64,000 nucleotides of DNA, from the NCBI GenBank assembly GCA_031835245.1, contig JAVKOQ010000169.1, forward strand, positions 1 through 64,000, written 5' to 3'. This document shows, piece by piece, positions 20,041 through 32,048 of this stretch. The position numbers were made by a program, and so were the translations under genes. This stretch comes from Balamuthia mandrillaris. Its lineage: Eukaryota; Discosea; Longamoebia; Balamuthiidae. A model generated the notes under the pieces. It searched no databases and was not told the DNA's origin. It saw nothing but the letters and a program-made list of their open reading frames with translations. Positions within the stretch are counted from its first letter, which is position 1, and each line of letters begins with the position of its first letter.

Positions 20041-21227
20041 TTTCCCAGGTGAACTCTGTCATGTCAATAGCCTTTGTCTTCCATTCTTCATTCAAAGTTC
20101 CACATAAGAGGCTTGAGTTCAGCAGTTGCAATGGCAATGTCTGATGCTGCTCTTCCCAGGGAAGACACAATAAAATGTAGAGTTCCCAAAGAGCAAGCCA
20201 CTTAGTATTTGATGACTGCCCCTTTTCTCTTGCTTGGTGGCATTCCCCACTACAGAAATAGAGTTCTTGTGTAGTAAGATAGTTCCAAAGCTATGTTATA
20301 TACTTTCACTCAGCATACCAAAGTGGAAGCAAAAGTCTCCTTTTTTCTCAGTTCCAGTTACATTCTTTCCCAAAGCAAGTCATAAAGCAGCCATCATTAT
20401 TCTTTTCCTTATCTTTTTCTTTGTTTCATCATATATTTTTTAACTCATTTTCCAGCAGCAAACTGTCAGAATGAGAACAAAGCTTTGGGTATCTCCTGTC
20501 CCTCACCTATATTACAGGGGTTGTTTCAGTTTGAATTCAGTATGAAAACAAATTTTTGCAAAATATTTTGTTCTGATTGCCAACATGATATTGTTATTGT
20601 TAACTTCACTTCAACCAACTTTCAAAAAACAGGCACCTTCAAAAATCCAACAAATGAAGAAGATGAAATGACCAAGAGGTTGAAAATATCTACAGCTCAT
20701 ACAAAGACCCACAACAGCTGTCCAAGGTCCTTTTTCCTCCTTTTCCTCCTGTTTCCCATGCTGCAGGTGACAACAAGCAAACACAGAAGTCACCTTGATT
20801 GGACCCAAACCAAAAGCATACAACAAACTTTGCTGTATTACAACCACTGGTTTCTTGTGTTTTGCAACAGAGAATGGAAGGAGAAAAGGTGCTATGATAA
20901 TATGGGAAAGGAAAGAACAAACAGCAATGCCTGAGCAACCTACTTACAATTTTTAACACTTGTGGACAAGCCATACAAAGTTTGTATGGCTTAGTAATTC
21001 TCCTTATGCTAAAAACTTACATAAAAAAGTTTGTTATGTACAAAGCCAACATAAAAAAAGATAATAATATTACAGTTTCCTCATTTTAGGTATATATTCC
21101 AGCATTGTTTCATCTTAATGTCTTCCTACTTAAACCAGATTATTGAACCCACTTTCAATAACAAGTTTAATACATATACAACATTATCATATACTGTCTT
21201 GTTTTATTATAGTGATGTTGAGGTTTG
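20041..21227. other. end of the AT-rich desert
   Basis: About 1.2 kb without a recognised gene. A short + frame (about 20485-20934) lacks family features. Some of it may belong to the transposase remnant on the - strand. GC content rises again at 21228 where PRPF31 ends. Confidence 0.35.
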
Positions 21228-22283
21228 TCAAGTTTGTTCTTTTAAACAGTTGGCATCTCTTTTGATGACCTTGGCAAAGCCACTTGTAGCAGAAAAGTAT
21301 TTTTCGTTGGCCTGCTGGACCTTCCGAGCAGCAGCAAGGGGGTCCTCTAGTTCAAAGCCCTGAACAGGAGTAAAGGCCAGGCTGGATGCCATACCAGATG
21401 TAGCAGTGGAAGCACCACCAACAGTGGTAGCCCCTCCTGCTGTTTTTCGCCGCTTATTTTTTAGAAGAAGGTTCTTATTTTCAGCAGCAACACGTATCTT
21501 GCCACTGCCAGATTTGCCCAGCATGCCAAAGTTCTGGCCCATACCATAGGAACTGTCTTCAACATCAGGGCCAAAGGCCATGCGGTTGGCCTGCTTGCGC
21601 ACTTCTGTCACTGCATACTTTTCTTTCATCCTGCGCATACGTGCCCCTCCCCTCTTTTTTTTGGCTTTTTGGTCGGGGACAGGCAGAGGCTTTGGTGCTT
21701 TGGGTGGGGGTGGTTCTTGCCATTTGTTGATCTTTTTCTCTATTTCTTGGCGTAGCTTCCGGCCACAAGCCCCTTCTGGAGCATCATGGAAGCTGTCCAC
21801 ACGAGCTGCGAGAGTGCATTTGCCAGCCACGAGGCGGCGAGCCTTCATCTTGAGGGATTGTGGAGTGTGTTGCAGAATCTCACAATCATCAATGAAGCCG
21901 GTGTGGGAGCGCAGAGAAATAGAAGCAAATCCTCCCAATGCCCTTTTTTTGGATCCCAATATTTGTACGTTGCCCGAGGGCATCTTGGACAAGGCTGTCA
22001 GTCCTCCAGCTGCCCCCATAAGTTTGGCTGCTATGGACGTTCCCACGATTATAGATAGGTTGGGTGCTATGTAAGACATACGGCTTTCCACATACCCCAA
22101 TATCCTTTGTCTGGCTGTATCCAAGGCTATGATCTCATCGCAACCCTCAACTATCCGCTCCATCTTTGATTCGGGCAAGGGTGTCCCCTCTGTTGTGGAT
22201 GCTGTCACCGACACCACCATCACCGTTGCTGGCGGCAAAATGTCTGATAGATTTACCACTGTCAAGTCCTATTATATAAGTCA

Positions 22284-22318
<35 letters not shown>

Positions 22319-22890
22319 TGTGGACACAAGGAGTACCGTTTCATTGCCAATGCGCTTAACAGCCTTAGCATAGTCTAAAGGATTAAGAACCAAGGACTCA
22401 AGCTCCGGAAACTTTTTGGCGTAATGGTCCCTCACAAACTTATGAACAAGCAGTAGCTCGTCCGATAGCTTCGCCGTCATCTCGGTGCAGCGCACAATGA
22501 GGCCATATTCAGGGTCAGCCTCGATAGGGCCGCTGGTTGTGCTTTTGGGTTGCTTGCTTGCGTTTTCTTCGATGGTCTGTGGTAACAAGAAAGGAAAAGT
22601 GTTAGTTTTTAGATTGAGCCGAGAAGTGTGTGTAGTACCTTAAGAAGTGACTGCAATTCGTCGCCAGTGAGCAAGTGAGCAATGCTGCGAACATCTTCGT
22701 ATTGCGATACATCCACTTCTTCCAAGCTGGGTTCTTTACCTTTGCCTTTGTCCTTCGATCTCTCCTCCCCAAGCTCTTCCTCTTGCTTTTCTTCTCCTGT
22801 GTCATCCTGTTCCTCTTGTTCTTCAGCCTCTTCCTCTTCCAATTCTTCGCCAAGGTCAGCCAAGAAGGCATCAGCAAGGGTTTGGGCCAT
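21228..22890 (-). CDS. PRPF31: U4/U6 snRNP protein PRP31 (PRPF31, 61K)
   Basis: Prp31 binds the U4 5' stem-loop together with the 15.5K protein and bridges U4/U6 to U5 in the tri-snRNP. The ATG at 22888-22890 opens an acidic N-terminus (MAQTLADAFLADLGEELEEE) and SQYEDVRSIAHLLTGDEL. Next come ADPEYGLIVRCTEMTAKLSD and VHKFVRDHYAKKFPELESL, then the Nop domain: NLSDILPPATVMVVSVTAST, GCDEIIALDTARQRIL, SRMSYIAPNLSIIVGTSIAA, GAAGGLTALSKMPSGNVQIL, HTGFIDDCEILQHTPQSLK. The C-terminal PRP31 domain follows (RGGARMRRMKEKYAVTEVRK, NRMAFG). There are three exons; the intron near 22270-22335 has a CT tract on the sense strand about 25 bases before its AG. Length is about the family norm of 500. A U4 snRNA gene lies divergently upstream. 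Confidence 0.96.
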
Positions 22891-23002
22891 CTTTGCTTTT
22901 GTTGATGTGAATCTGTTTGTGCAACAAAAAAAAGCTTACGTAAGCGTTCCAAAAAAAAAACTAGAGAAATCAATCCCATAATAAAAATATCCTCGCCCCA
23001 CG

Positions 23003-23010
23003 TATAAATA
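23003..23010 (+). promoter_or_regulatory. TATA box of the U4 snRNA gene
   Basis: tataaata lies 25-32 bases upstream of the predicted U4 5' end at 23035, the usual distance for a TATA element. The whole region 22891-23034 separates U4 from the PRPF31 ATG on the other strand, so it must hold both promoters. Confidence 0.55.
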
Positions 23011-23034
23011 CAACAACCTGACACTCCGCAAAAC

Positions 23035-23173
23035 ATCTTTACGCTTGGGGCAAAACCATTGCAAGTGACCGCCTAGGGATGCATGGTTTTTGCTGATTGA
23101 AAACTACTATCCAATGCCCCGCGTCACGACCGCAAGGTCGGGACGCAATTTCTGGAAACCCTTCATGGGTTTA
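23035..23173 (+). ncRNA. U4: U4 spliceosomal snRNA
   Basis: About 139 bases that align with known U4 RNA from end to end. The 5' end atctttacgc corresponds to AGCUUUGCGC (U6-pairing stem II). The 5' stem-loop at 23055-23087 pairs accat with atggt and has an internal kink-turn-like loop (agtga against gat), the binding site of 15.5K and Prp31. Then gctgattgaaaac matches the human GCUAAUUGAAAAC (stem I), followed by ccaatgccccgc (human CCAAUACCCCGC). The central hairpin 23121-23146 (gcgtcacgacc/ggtcgggacgc) closes on a gcaa tetraloop. The Sm site aatttctgg is at 23147-23155, and the terminal hairpin aaaccc-ttcat-gggttt at 23156-23172. All structural parts of U4 are present in order. Exact ends are inferred. 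Confidence 0.9.
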
Positions 23174-23290
23174 TTCACACAAATAAAGAAAAAACTCACC
23201 AACTAATTTCTTCCCCCTTACCCAGGAGAAAAAATGGCTTTTACTTTAAAGTTTCGCTGTGTGAAGTGGGGAAAATAATTTGTGCTTTTA

Positions 23291-26200
23291 TTAGTGAATT
23301 GCTTGCACCAAGGATTCGATACGCTTTGTTAAGCCGTCCACACTGATGTCAAGCCCCTTTGTAGCAGCCTCCATGTCCTCTCTTTTCAAATACAAAAAGC
23401 TTTCTATCAGATCTCCGTCAATGAATCCTCTGCCTGGGGCTGTTCGTCTTTCATTTGCAAAGGACCGCCACCTGTAAGACAACATAACCTGGTCATCACA
23501 AGAACCGCACCAACCTAAATAAAAATAAAATACTCACTCTGCATGGCTTAAGCCGCCGACTCCCTTTATGATGTTACTCAGGTTGTCTTGTAACTTGGAC
23601 AGAAAACGGAACATTTCCTCTGGAAGGGAAGCGACCACACCAATAGCTCCATTCACAGTGCCGAAAATAATAGTTGGAAGGGAAAGTCCTTCCCCTTCTG
23701 GCATTTTCATGACGAGCGAACCTATGTGCAAGAGAATTAGCCAAAGAGCAAAGGAGGGCAGAGAGCAGAGCAATTACCATGTCTAAATCTATTCACAAAC
23801 TCTCCTAGGTGATACTCTCCAACAACCTCCAACCGACCTCGCTCATCGTCAGTAGCAGCATCGCTGTTTTTTCTTACAGTAAAGAGATTGAAAGAGTTCT
23901 CAGCACCAATAAAGGTGTCGTCGTCCAAGACCTCTATAGCTGTCATCCAATTTGGATTATAGTCCCTGTTTTAAACCAAAGGTCAGCTCTTTTCAACAAA
24001 AAGTGTTTGGCTGACACTACCTGGCTATCTCCTCGATTACACCGTCTATGGACTTATAGGCCAGTAGGCTGATGGACTTCATCAAATCCCCCACAACAAT
24101 AAAGTCTCCACGAGATACTAGAAATATATTTTGGTTATAGAAGTTATGAGCGAGAGGGGAGGAAGGAGAGAGAGAGAGAGAGAACCAGCAAAAAGCGCTA
24201 ATATATGGCCGTGGTGGGAGCTTTCAGAAGTTAATTCTCGAACGCCAGTACTTTCGTTTTGAATCCATTTCAATAGGTGAACCTTAAGGTACATTTGCCA
24301 AGTTTAGCACATGAAGTTACTTCTTCGGGAATAAGAGCAACATTCCGAAGGGAAAAAAATGTTGAAGGTACCTTGCTGTTGACACAAGCTAATAACTTGC
24401 CGTTAAACGCATCTAGACAATAGACAGCGCCCCTCACTTCCTTTTCTGTAACCAACGTCAGCTTATTATCGGCAGCAGAAAAGACGAGCAGCCGGCCTGA
24501 AGAGGGTTCTGGTTCCTGAGGATCTGCAAATGCCGTACCTACTACATAGTAGGTTTGAGCATCGTCCTGGAAGGAGCACGAGATTACGGAGCATCCATTC
24601 TCGTACTCTTGGAGTGCATAAAAGTCCAAACCTGTAATAGATGTGTTAGGGACGCAATAGATAATCATGAAATAGGAAATACAAACACTCGAAAGTTTGG
24701 TCGTCCAAAAGCCGTACAAAGTTGATTTCCTCCTCTTCATCTGCGGTGAACGTAATTTTGGCAGTGAGTAAAGCAAATGTGTGGGTGGATTCCTGGTGGC
24801 AGATACGGCGGGGCATTTCTTTAAGAGGTACAGTGCGAATATGTAACTTTTGAATCTCGTCAATGGTACCAATGGTAAGTCCTCCTTCTGAGGCCAAGGC
24901 CAAGCTGTCTGGAAAGCTCTCCGTATGGAAGAGGCAAACATGGTTTACTTCCTATAATAGCCAGCCCCAGACAGTAAGCCAGATATAAACCACGAATTGG
25001 ATTATGGAGAAGAAAGGATGGCAAGATATCTTACCTTCAGATTCACATTGGCATAAAGAAGCTTCTTGTTGCTGCTATAAATGACGGTGGGTCTGTCGGA
25101 GCAAGTAAAAACATGGGTAGCACCGTTTGAGTGGAACGTGTGAAGAAGAACAGGCTGCGTGGCTAGCGAAACCTTCTTTCGTTCAGAAAGTGTGCAAGAA
25201 ACCGGATCCAACACAAAGTTGTAAAGGTGACCATCTCCTAGACCACACAATAGGTAACTCTGTCCCTCAAAGGAAGCCAGCAACACCGATCGGGGAATGA
25301 TTTCACCTCCAAGAAGCTCTTTTGCTCCTTGTTGCAAAGAGGGGAGGGCCAGTACTCTCACTGAAATATCTTTCCACAAGCCCACTGCACATAAGGCAGA
25401 GCGTTCTTCTCCCGAGTCTCGATCTAATGGCGTAATATCTAAGCATGCTATCTCGTGTTCCAGTTGGGTCTTACTGAAAATGTGAAACAAAAAAAAAGGT
25501 ATGGTCGTCGTTCAGCACTAGGGATTGAACCACCAATGTGGAAAACTGAGATCCTATCTGCTTACCTGACTTGCTGCAGTTGATTACCACGGACCTCGAG
25601 ATAGTACAAAAGTCCTCCTTTCACAGCAGCAACTACTTGAGTTGGATTACATGATACTACGGTTATTTGGCCTCCATTTGCTTCTTTCCATTCGCTTACG
25701 AGTTTCATTGTCTGACCGTCAATAAGCCGCACAGATTCCTCAGTTACTTGCAGGAACTGATCGTTGATAGCGTTGCAACAGTGTAGGGTTCGCTTTTCTG
25801 TCTCAAAACCTTCCAGCTGGCGTTCCTCTAACTCTTCTTCTACCGCAGCTAGCACGCGCGTCTCCGAAATAAAAGAGACCACCAAGTATTTGTGGTGAGA
25901 AGCAGTAAATGAGGGGCGTAAAGACCAAATCCCTTTTAGGCCTGGAAGCTCGATTTCTGCTTGTTCGTTGATGCCGATACCATTACGTATAATACGCAGC
26001 GAGCCATCTTTGAAAGCACCAGAACAAGTGACCACTTGACCCTTTAGGAATGTGGTACATAGGAGAGAAAGTACAACAATAAGATACTACAGAATTGAAC
26101 AAGCCAGCCAACGACCCACAGCAACAATACGTACTTGACCTTGCCGTTCCAGGTCCACAACGCTTAGATCAACGATTGGTCCTAGGTTAGTGTATGTCTC

Positions 26201-26908
26201 TATGACCTCTATGTAAGTACCAGTTTGTTCATCTTGTGCTGCGTTAAGCTTGACTAGCATGGGATCGCCATACAGTGATCCTATATAAACAACCCCGTTA
26301 TCCAAATAGCTTATCGTGGAGCTGCAGCAAGTCTGCGGAATAGGGCAAGAGGCGTCAAATTCTGGACTGGGTTTAAACACCCCAAAGAACAGGATTGAGC
26401 GCGTACCTCTCCTAGCCACTCGAGTTTGAGGTCACGCAGGGTTTGTCCATCGTGCTGCAGTAGCAAGATGAACAGATTGCCCAGGTGATCTCCCAGAAGA
26501 TAGCGAGAGCCATCGGGATCAACTTTGCCGTATGATTTAATTATAGTAGTTTTCATAGCCACTGACTTAAAGGGAGCCATTCTCGGGGGGTGGTAGGTTA
26601 TCGTTTGCTCCCCAAGGATGAGCACTCCACCAAGTGGTGCTGGGATAGGAATGAGAATGGCAGCACTGGCCTCTACGTTAGCTTGTGACCAATCTCCTTC
26701 CACAAATTCCTTTTTCTTTATGGAAACTTCGTAGGTCTTGATATGGCGGGCCTCTTTGGAGTCTTGATAAAGCACACATATTGTGGGCCGGGGAGACCCA
26801 TGCAAGAATACAATGTCGATTACTTGCAACTCTTCTAACCTTTTTGACATCGAGTGTCAGCAGCAGCAGCAGCCAGGGAGTAACGCACAACGCTTGAGAG
26901 ACGAGAGC

Positions 26909-26942
<34 letters not shown>

Positions 26943-27621
26943 CGAAGCAGTAAGATAAAAGTAAAAACGAAACCTTATGTTAAAGGCCTCCTGTAGCTGG
27001 CCGGTTTCAGGGTCCATTGGAATGACTTTGAATAGGCCGTCATAGAGGTGAAGTCCAATCATTCTACAGTCTGGATCTATGATGCCAATTTGGCCCACGT
27101 CAGCAGGACGACCGATGCGGTCCTGAACATCACCATTTGCCATTGTTATGATTTCACCGTCTTTGTAGCCAAGTACGCAAAACTTGTATCTCTCAGTTGT
27201 GATAAAAAGCAGGTCTTTGTCTAGCCCCTACATACACCCACACACGAGAGCCATGTTTGCTCAGTTAGTTTGGGTGTGCCAACACAAACCCTTAGGAGGT
27301 GTAGGGCAAAGGTTGAGCGGACCTTGGGCCTGAACAACTGCATGGTAGCAATTCTGCCATAGAGACCAACATCGTGAAGGGGTTGTAAGCCCTCTGGTGT
27401 TAGTAGGTGTATTTCCAGGCGTGTTGATTTACTGAAGGAGAGGAGTTGGTTAGTGGTGGTGGCGGTGGCTCCTGCTTTGAGCAATGACAGACCACAAAAA
27501 AGGGAGGAGCGGCCGGGTACCTGATGATGAGGTTCACCTCGTCAGGGGCTGTGAAGTGGCCCACGAGGGAGCTTGTGACACTGGTAGGCTTATGAGCGGT
27601 AACCACGTAGTTGAAGGCCAT
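23291..27621 (-). CDS. DDB1: DNA damage-binding protein 1 (DDB1), CUL4 ligase adaptor
   Basis: DDB1 links CUL4-RBX1 ubiquitin ligases to DCAF substrate receptors. The protein starts [20 protein letters not shown] (ATG 27619-27621) and ends [17 protein letters not shown] ... LVQAIH, both near-exact to the family. Between them the family sequence runs continuously over about twenty exons: [107 protein letters not shown] text, [49 protein letters not shown] text, [54 protein letters not shown] and [19 protein letters not shown]. Three beta-propellers are expected as in the family (about 1,100 residues). Introns near 24160 and 26910 hold sense-strand CT tracts. No break is seen. Confidence 0.96.
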
Positions 27622-27961
27622 GCTCTTCCTTCCTGCTGCTGCTGCTGTTGCTGCTGCTGAGTGAGTTGTTTTTGTGGGGGGAAAATGGGGGAAGGCCACC
27701 ACCACCAACCCCAAGTTTCACTGCCATTTTCCGCATGCCCGGCCATGACTCCTCACCCAACACACGTCATCCCCCCCCCCCCCTGTCATTCCTTGTATAT
27801 TTTTTTGTCCTCCTTTGGGCGGCTGTGCTGCTGCCATCTGGGATGGACTGGCCAGTCTCTCTCATTTTAAGAAAAGAGGGAGGGGGATAAGGGTCGGATA
27901 GATGAGATGCAATGAGCAGGGCGGCGCAGTGATCAAGATCTAAGGACAACGAATTGATCAT
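27622..27961. other. intergenic region between DDB1 and the MFS gene
   Basis: DDB1 promoter side and MFS 3' flank. It contains an imperfect (GCT)n near 27636-27658, and a poly-C run of about 14 near 27770-27783 with a poly-T run next to it. No gene is seen. Confidence 0.5.
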
Positions 27962-29893
27962 TCAGTCTTGGCGCCGCCGCAGAGCTACTCTGCTGTCGCT
28001 TTTGTTGAATAGATTTTGAGAAGGGGACAACGTGTGCTGCAACGCCCACAGGATGGGCAACACCAGCAGCGACAATAAACCACCAAGAACGTAGCCAATT
28101 CCCACGCTGTAGAGCTGAGACACGTAGCCCAGCAGGGTTTGGCCCACTATGGAGCCCACCCCTATCCACATGGCTTGGAAGGACAGGATTGTGGCCCGTT
28201 GCCCGGATGGTATGCAGTTGTGTATGAGGGCTTGCTTGACAGGCCCTTGCATACCCATGAACACCATTGTCATCAAGAAGAAAAATACTGCAAGGTAATT
28301 TGATGTTATGCAGGATGTTCCCTAAAGAAAGGAGAAGAGCGGGCATACCAGCTGCACCATACGAACTGCTGACACCAACACCGATGGCCATGAAGGCCTG
28401 CAACAAAGACCCAACCAGAAGTACATCCGTTCTGCTCTTAAATACTCTAAAGGTAATGACAAACTCAGCTGCAGCACTACCTACGGTCCGGGAGAGCGGT
28501 ATCAATGACGTTATCACACCTATGCATTATGCATTTCTCATGACGTTAATGATTCAATGGGTTGGTTAGTTGGTTGGCATGGACATACCAATGGTCCAAA
28601 CGGCGTGGTCATCACCCAACAAGTCCAGAAAATAGGTCTGCCAGGCGTAGTAGCCCCATGTCATCAGCACTGATTGCAGGAGAGATGCCACCATCAGCAA
28701 CCGCACGGACTTGATCCGCCAACCATAAAGAAGGCTCTGCGCCAGTATCGCTTTGACTTCCGTTGGATATTGCCTGTTGCATCATCATGGTCACATCCAT
28801 CAGTTCCATCTGCTTCTTCTGACCATCACCATCGAAACGAGTTGAAAGAATTAGACAGAGAAAGGAGCCTACCGCAGGAGGAAAGGGCGAGGCTTATAGC
28901 CCACCTCTCGCAGGTGGAACAGTGCTAACAGGAATACAGCCATCAGCAATATTGTACGGAGAAGGAAGGGTAGCGCCAGACTGGTCTGAGCTAGCAGGCC
29001 CCCAGCTAATGTCCCACCAAAGTTCAGCACTCCGCTGATGGTTGCCCCTCTTGCGAATGTCTGCTCGTGTCCACCAAAAAAGTGCATTGAGTTAACAGTC
29101 GTCACCAAAGTGAATGACCAAGAAAGCGAACGAATAAGAAGAACCTTATCCAAGCAAAACATATCAATGTGTCGAAGCTCCTCCTTCTGTTGTTCTAGTC
29201 TCCCTTGAGCCTGTTCATAAACCTGCCCCTTCTCCTCTTCTTGCTTGCTCTCCTCCGAAGAAGCAACATGGTGCAAAGCGTCCACAAGCCACGCCTCCAA
29301 CGAGCCAGAATAGAGGGTGTAGCCAAAACCCATCCACAATGTGAAGGCGCAGAAGGATAACAGCACAACCAGGCTCTCCGGCTGTCGTGCCACAGCCCAC
29401 ACCAACAAAAAACCGACGGTACCGGAGGCTCTTATCGCTAGGCTCCACAACACCGAAGTTCGCCGCCCTAATGTGTCTGTTACCACCCCTGCAATAGTTG
29501 AGAGTGAGACCACCACCAAGTAACATATGAGAGAGAGAGAAAGAGAGAGAGGAGAGACGAGAGAGGAGAGACGAAACGAGAGAAGACGAAACCAGTCGGT
29601 ATTTCGAAGAGAGCCATGCCCCAAGTAAAGGCGGAGCCTTCCAAGAACACGCCAAATAAGGATACGCCTGCAGACTGCAAAAACAGAGTCTTGACGCCGA
29701 GGGTGACGGACATGGCGAGGCTGTAAAGCGACAACACCCAGTAGTAGGTGCGTGTGACCTGAAAGACGTCCGGTCCTCTGGCCCCTGTGCGACTAGCCGC
29801 ATGCTCTTGTTCTCCTCCTCCTCTTACTCCTTCCGGTAAGCAAGCCTCTTTCCTCATTGTCACTCGGGAACCATCCGTATGCTTTGTGAGCAA
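27962..29893 (-). CDS. major facilitator superfamily transporter
   Basis: Membrane transporter with the MFS layout. After an N-terminal cytosolic stretch, hydrophobic helices begin at YYWVLSLYSLAMSVTLGV and LFGVFLEGSAFTWGMALFEI. The loop motif GVVTDTLGRRTSVLWSL is the conserved MFS motif A (G-x3-D-x2-GRR). More helices follow (FLLVWAVARQPESLVVLLS, FCAFTLWMGFGYTLYSG, FGGTLAGGLLAQTSLALPFL, LLMAVFLLALFHL), with a cytoplasmic loop rich in Glu/Gln between. The C-terminal exons include MQGPVKQALIHNCIPSGQRA and TILSFQAMWIGVGSIVGQTL, a pattern also common in bacterial drug/proton antiporters. The substrate is unknown. At least six exons; the intron near 29527-29585 has sense-strand CT repeats. The start is taken as the ATG at 29891-29893; another Met lies 12 residues in. 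Confidence 0.85.
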
Positions 29894-30188
29894 ATGGTGA
29901 GAGGGAGGGTTGCGCCGCTAAAAGCTCTTGCTCCCGTTACCACCACCGGTGGGTCTTGGCTCCTCCTCTCCGCTGGGCGCTCCTCCTCCTGCTGTTGTCC
30001 TTTCTTTCCGCCGTGGCAAATGCCAACCTAATAGTTTCCGATCGGTGCTGCAGAAAGAGCAGGAGGAAGAAGAGGAAGAAGAAGAAGAAGAAGGAGTGCC
30101 ACCAAGAGGAGGGCAAACATATCCCGTTCCTTCCGTGCTCTGCTTTCCCTCACCACCTGACCTGCTGTTTTCTTCTTTTGGGCTGTCC

Positions 30189-30283
30189 ATGGACGACGCT
30201 GACGCTCTATTTTCGCTGGCTGGTGTGGCCGTGCTGGAGAAGGACAAAAACCAGGACCTGCTTTTTGCTTGGTACGTTTATCC

Positions 30284-30326
<43 letters not shown>

Positions 30327-32048
30327 GCACGGTAAGCTAATGTTTCTTCATGCGTAGGGCCTACCCTCTCAGAGGAACAATAGAGGAGCCAGAACTTCAG
30401 TCGGTGATACTGGAGCGGTCTCAGCTTCGTAACGCAGAGCTCTCGGCTGCCTCTTTCCTCTGGAGCAAGTACAAGAGCACGTGGTTGCACAGCTATGTCC
30501 TTCCGTTGCTTTCCGAGGAGGGAGCAGCTACCTCCCTCGCCCCTTCTCTTTCTGGCCTTTCCGCTTTTGCGATAGTGCTTCTGAGCAAGGACTACAACCC
30601 TGAAAAGTACGAGGCGCTCTCCAAGCTGATGGCCAAGGTCTATGCTCAGGAAGGCTCTCCTATCAAACTGCTGGAGGCGTACGTTACTCTTTTTTTTGGC
30701 AGTGTGGCTGTTGCCGTTAAAATTCTTCCCATAACAATGCACGCGCTGTGTATTGGGCCGCTAACAACAACAACAACAGGTACTTAAGCGTATTTGCTAG
30801 AGGCAGAGCAAAACTTGGCGATTATGGTATATTTACTAGTGCTGAGTACGACGCCCGCAAGGCCTTCCTCATCACTCCCATTAAAGGCATACTCTCCTTG
30901 CGTTTTTTTTTGTTCTTGTTCTTGTTCTTGTTGTTGTTCTTGTTGTTGTTCTTGTTCTTCTTGTTCTTGTTGTTGTTCTTGTTCTTCTGCTTCTTCTTCT
31001 TCTTCTTCTTCTTCTTCTTCTTCTTCTTCTTCTTCTTCTTCTTCTTCTTCTTCTTCTTCTTCTTCTTCTTCTTCTTCTTCTTCTTCTTCTTCTTCTTCTT
31101 CTTCTTCTTCTTCTTCTTCTTCTTCTTCTTCTTCTTCTTCTTCTTCTTTGATACCTCCTACCTCCTTATTTCTCAGACTGACACGAACAAATGTCTATAG
31201 ACATTATAAACTTGTTTGGACCAGAGAGCGTACTAATATGGAGCGCGTTGCTTATGAAAAAACGGATTGTAGTCTATTCTGAACATGCAGACCTGCTGTT
31301 GAAGATTATTCGGTGATGTGCTGTTTTTGGTTTTGTTTTTTGTTTTAATTGATATGCCTAGTCTTATTTGTTGCATGGCTATCGTTCCTAATCGTCTCTG
31401 CTACCACTAACATTACAGAGCACTACCGTTGTTTGTGTGGCACCGACGTGACTGGAATATAATCAGGCCATTTGTCAACCTCGACTCAGAACAGCAAATG
31501 GAGGAACTACGAGCGTCGGGTGTGTACATTGCTGGATTTACTGATCCCTCCATAAAGCTCAAACAAAGCTACTTCGATTTGTTGGTAGATGGTACCGTTT
31601 TCTCCACACCTCTCTCCGCTCCTGCAAATCTCCTATTGTGTTGTGAACTTACCAAAAGCGTGGCTTTACTCCAGCAAACGCGCGAACAGTAACCTATGCT
31701 GACCACGCCGCAAGCGATTTCAAAGTGGGATCATTACATAAAGAAGTAGCAATGTACCTTGTAAAGGCTGCCGAGGATCCCGACGTCAACAACCAAACTG
31801 TCATCAAGGTTGGTGGTCTCAAAGTGTGTTAAGTATAACGAGACAACCAACCATTTTCGTTGGGACAATAGGAATTGGGGATGCGCACACGCGACTTACT
31901 GAGTAAACTGGCACAACTGAAAGTGGAGGACGAGGATGGCGGTAGCTATATAACGTTGGAAAGCCTGCCCAACAGCCCCATGTCTGCGTTTCTCTATGCA
32001 GTGGCGGGCGCTGAAAACCTCACCAAAAACACGGCAGCCGCACAGTAG
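30189..32048 (+). CDS. DENND10: DENN domain protein 10 (DENND10/FAM45)
   Basis: A DENN-fold protein; family members act in late-endosome/Rab regulation. The sequence aligns with human DENND10 over its length: GVAVLEKDKNQDLLFAWAYP, SFLWSKYKSTWLHSYVLP, FAIVLLSKDYNPEKYEALSK, YAQEGSPIKLLEAYLSVF, EYDARKAFLITPIK, ALLMKKRIVVYSEHADLLLK, LPLFVWHRRDWNIIRPFVNL, YIAGFTDPSIKLKQSYFDL, GSLHKEVAMYLVKAAEDPD, GMRTRDLLSKLAQLKVEDE and FLYAVAGAENLTKN, with the stop at 32046-32048. The intron between the ITPIK and SIDIINLFG exons (about 30888-31192) is filled by TTGTTC-type units and then (CTT)n. The ATG 30189 is chosen because it matches the family start; the frame is open further upstream, so an earlier Met is possible. 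Confidence 0.92.
30990..31148 (+). repeat. (CTT)n microsatellite, about 53 units
   Basis: Essentially pure cttcttctt for about 159 bp inside a DENND10 intron, preceded (30900-30989) by an impure TTGTTC/TTCTTG tract. The pyrimidine strand is the sense strand. Long reading frames across it (poly-Phe, poly-Ser) are artefacts of the repeat. Confidence 0.95.

Noticed and set aside
25490-25560. Possible tRNA B-box-like ggttcaatccct on the - strand
   Set aside because: No cloverleaf arms, acceptor pairing or A box fit; the stretch is a DDB1 intron.
30748-31282. Open frames of 150-160 codons in + frames over the CTT tract
   Set aside because: Poly-Phe/poly-Ser translation of a pure triplet repeat within a DENND10 intron; exons on both sides splice over it in phase.
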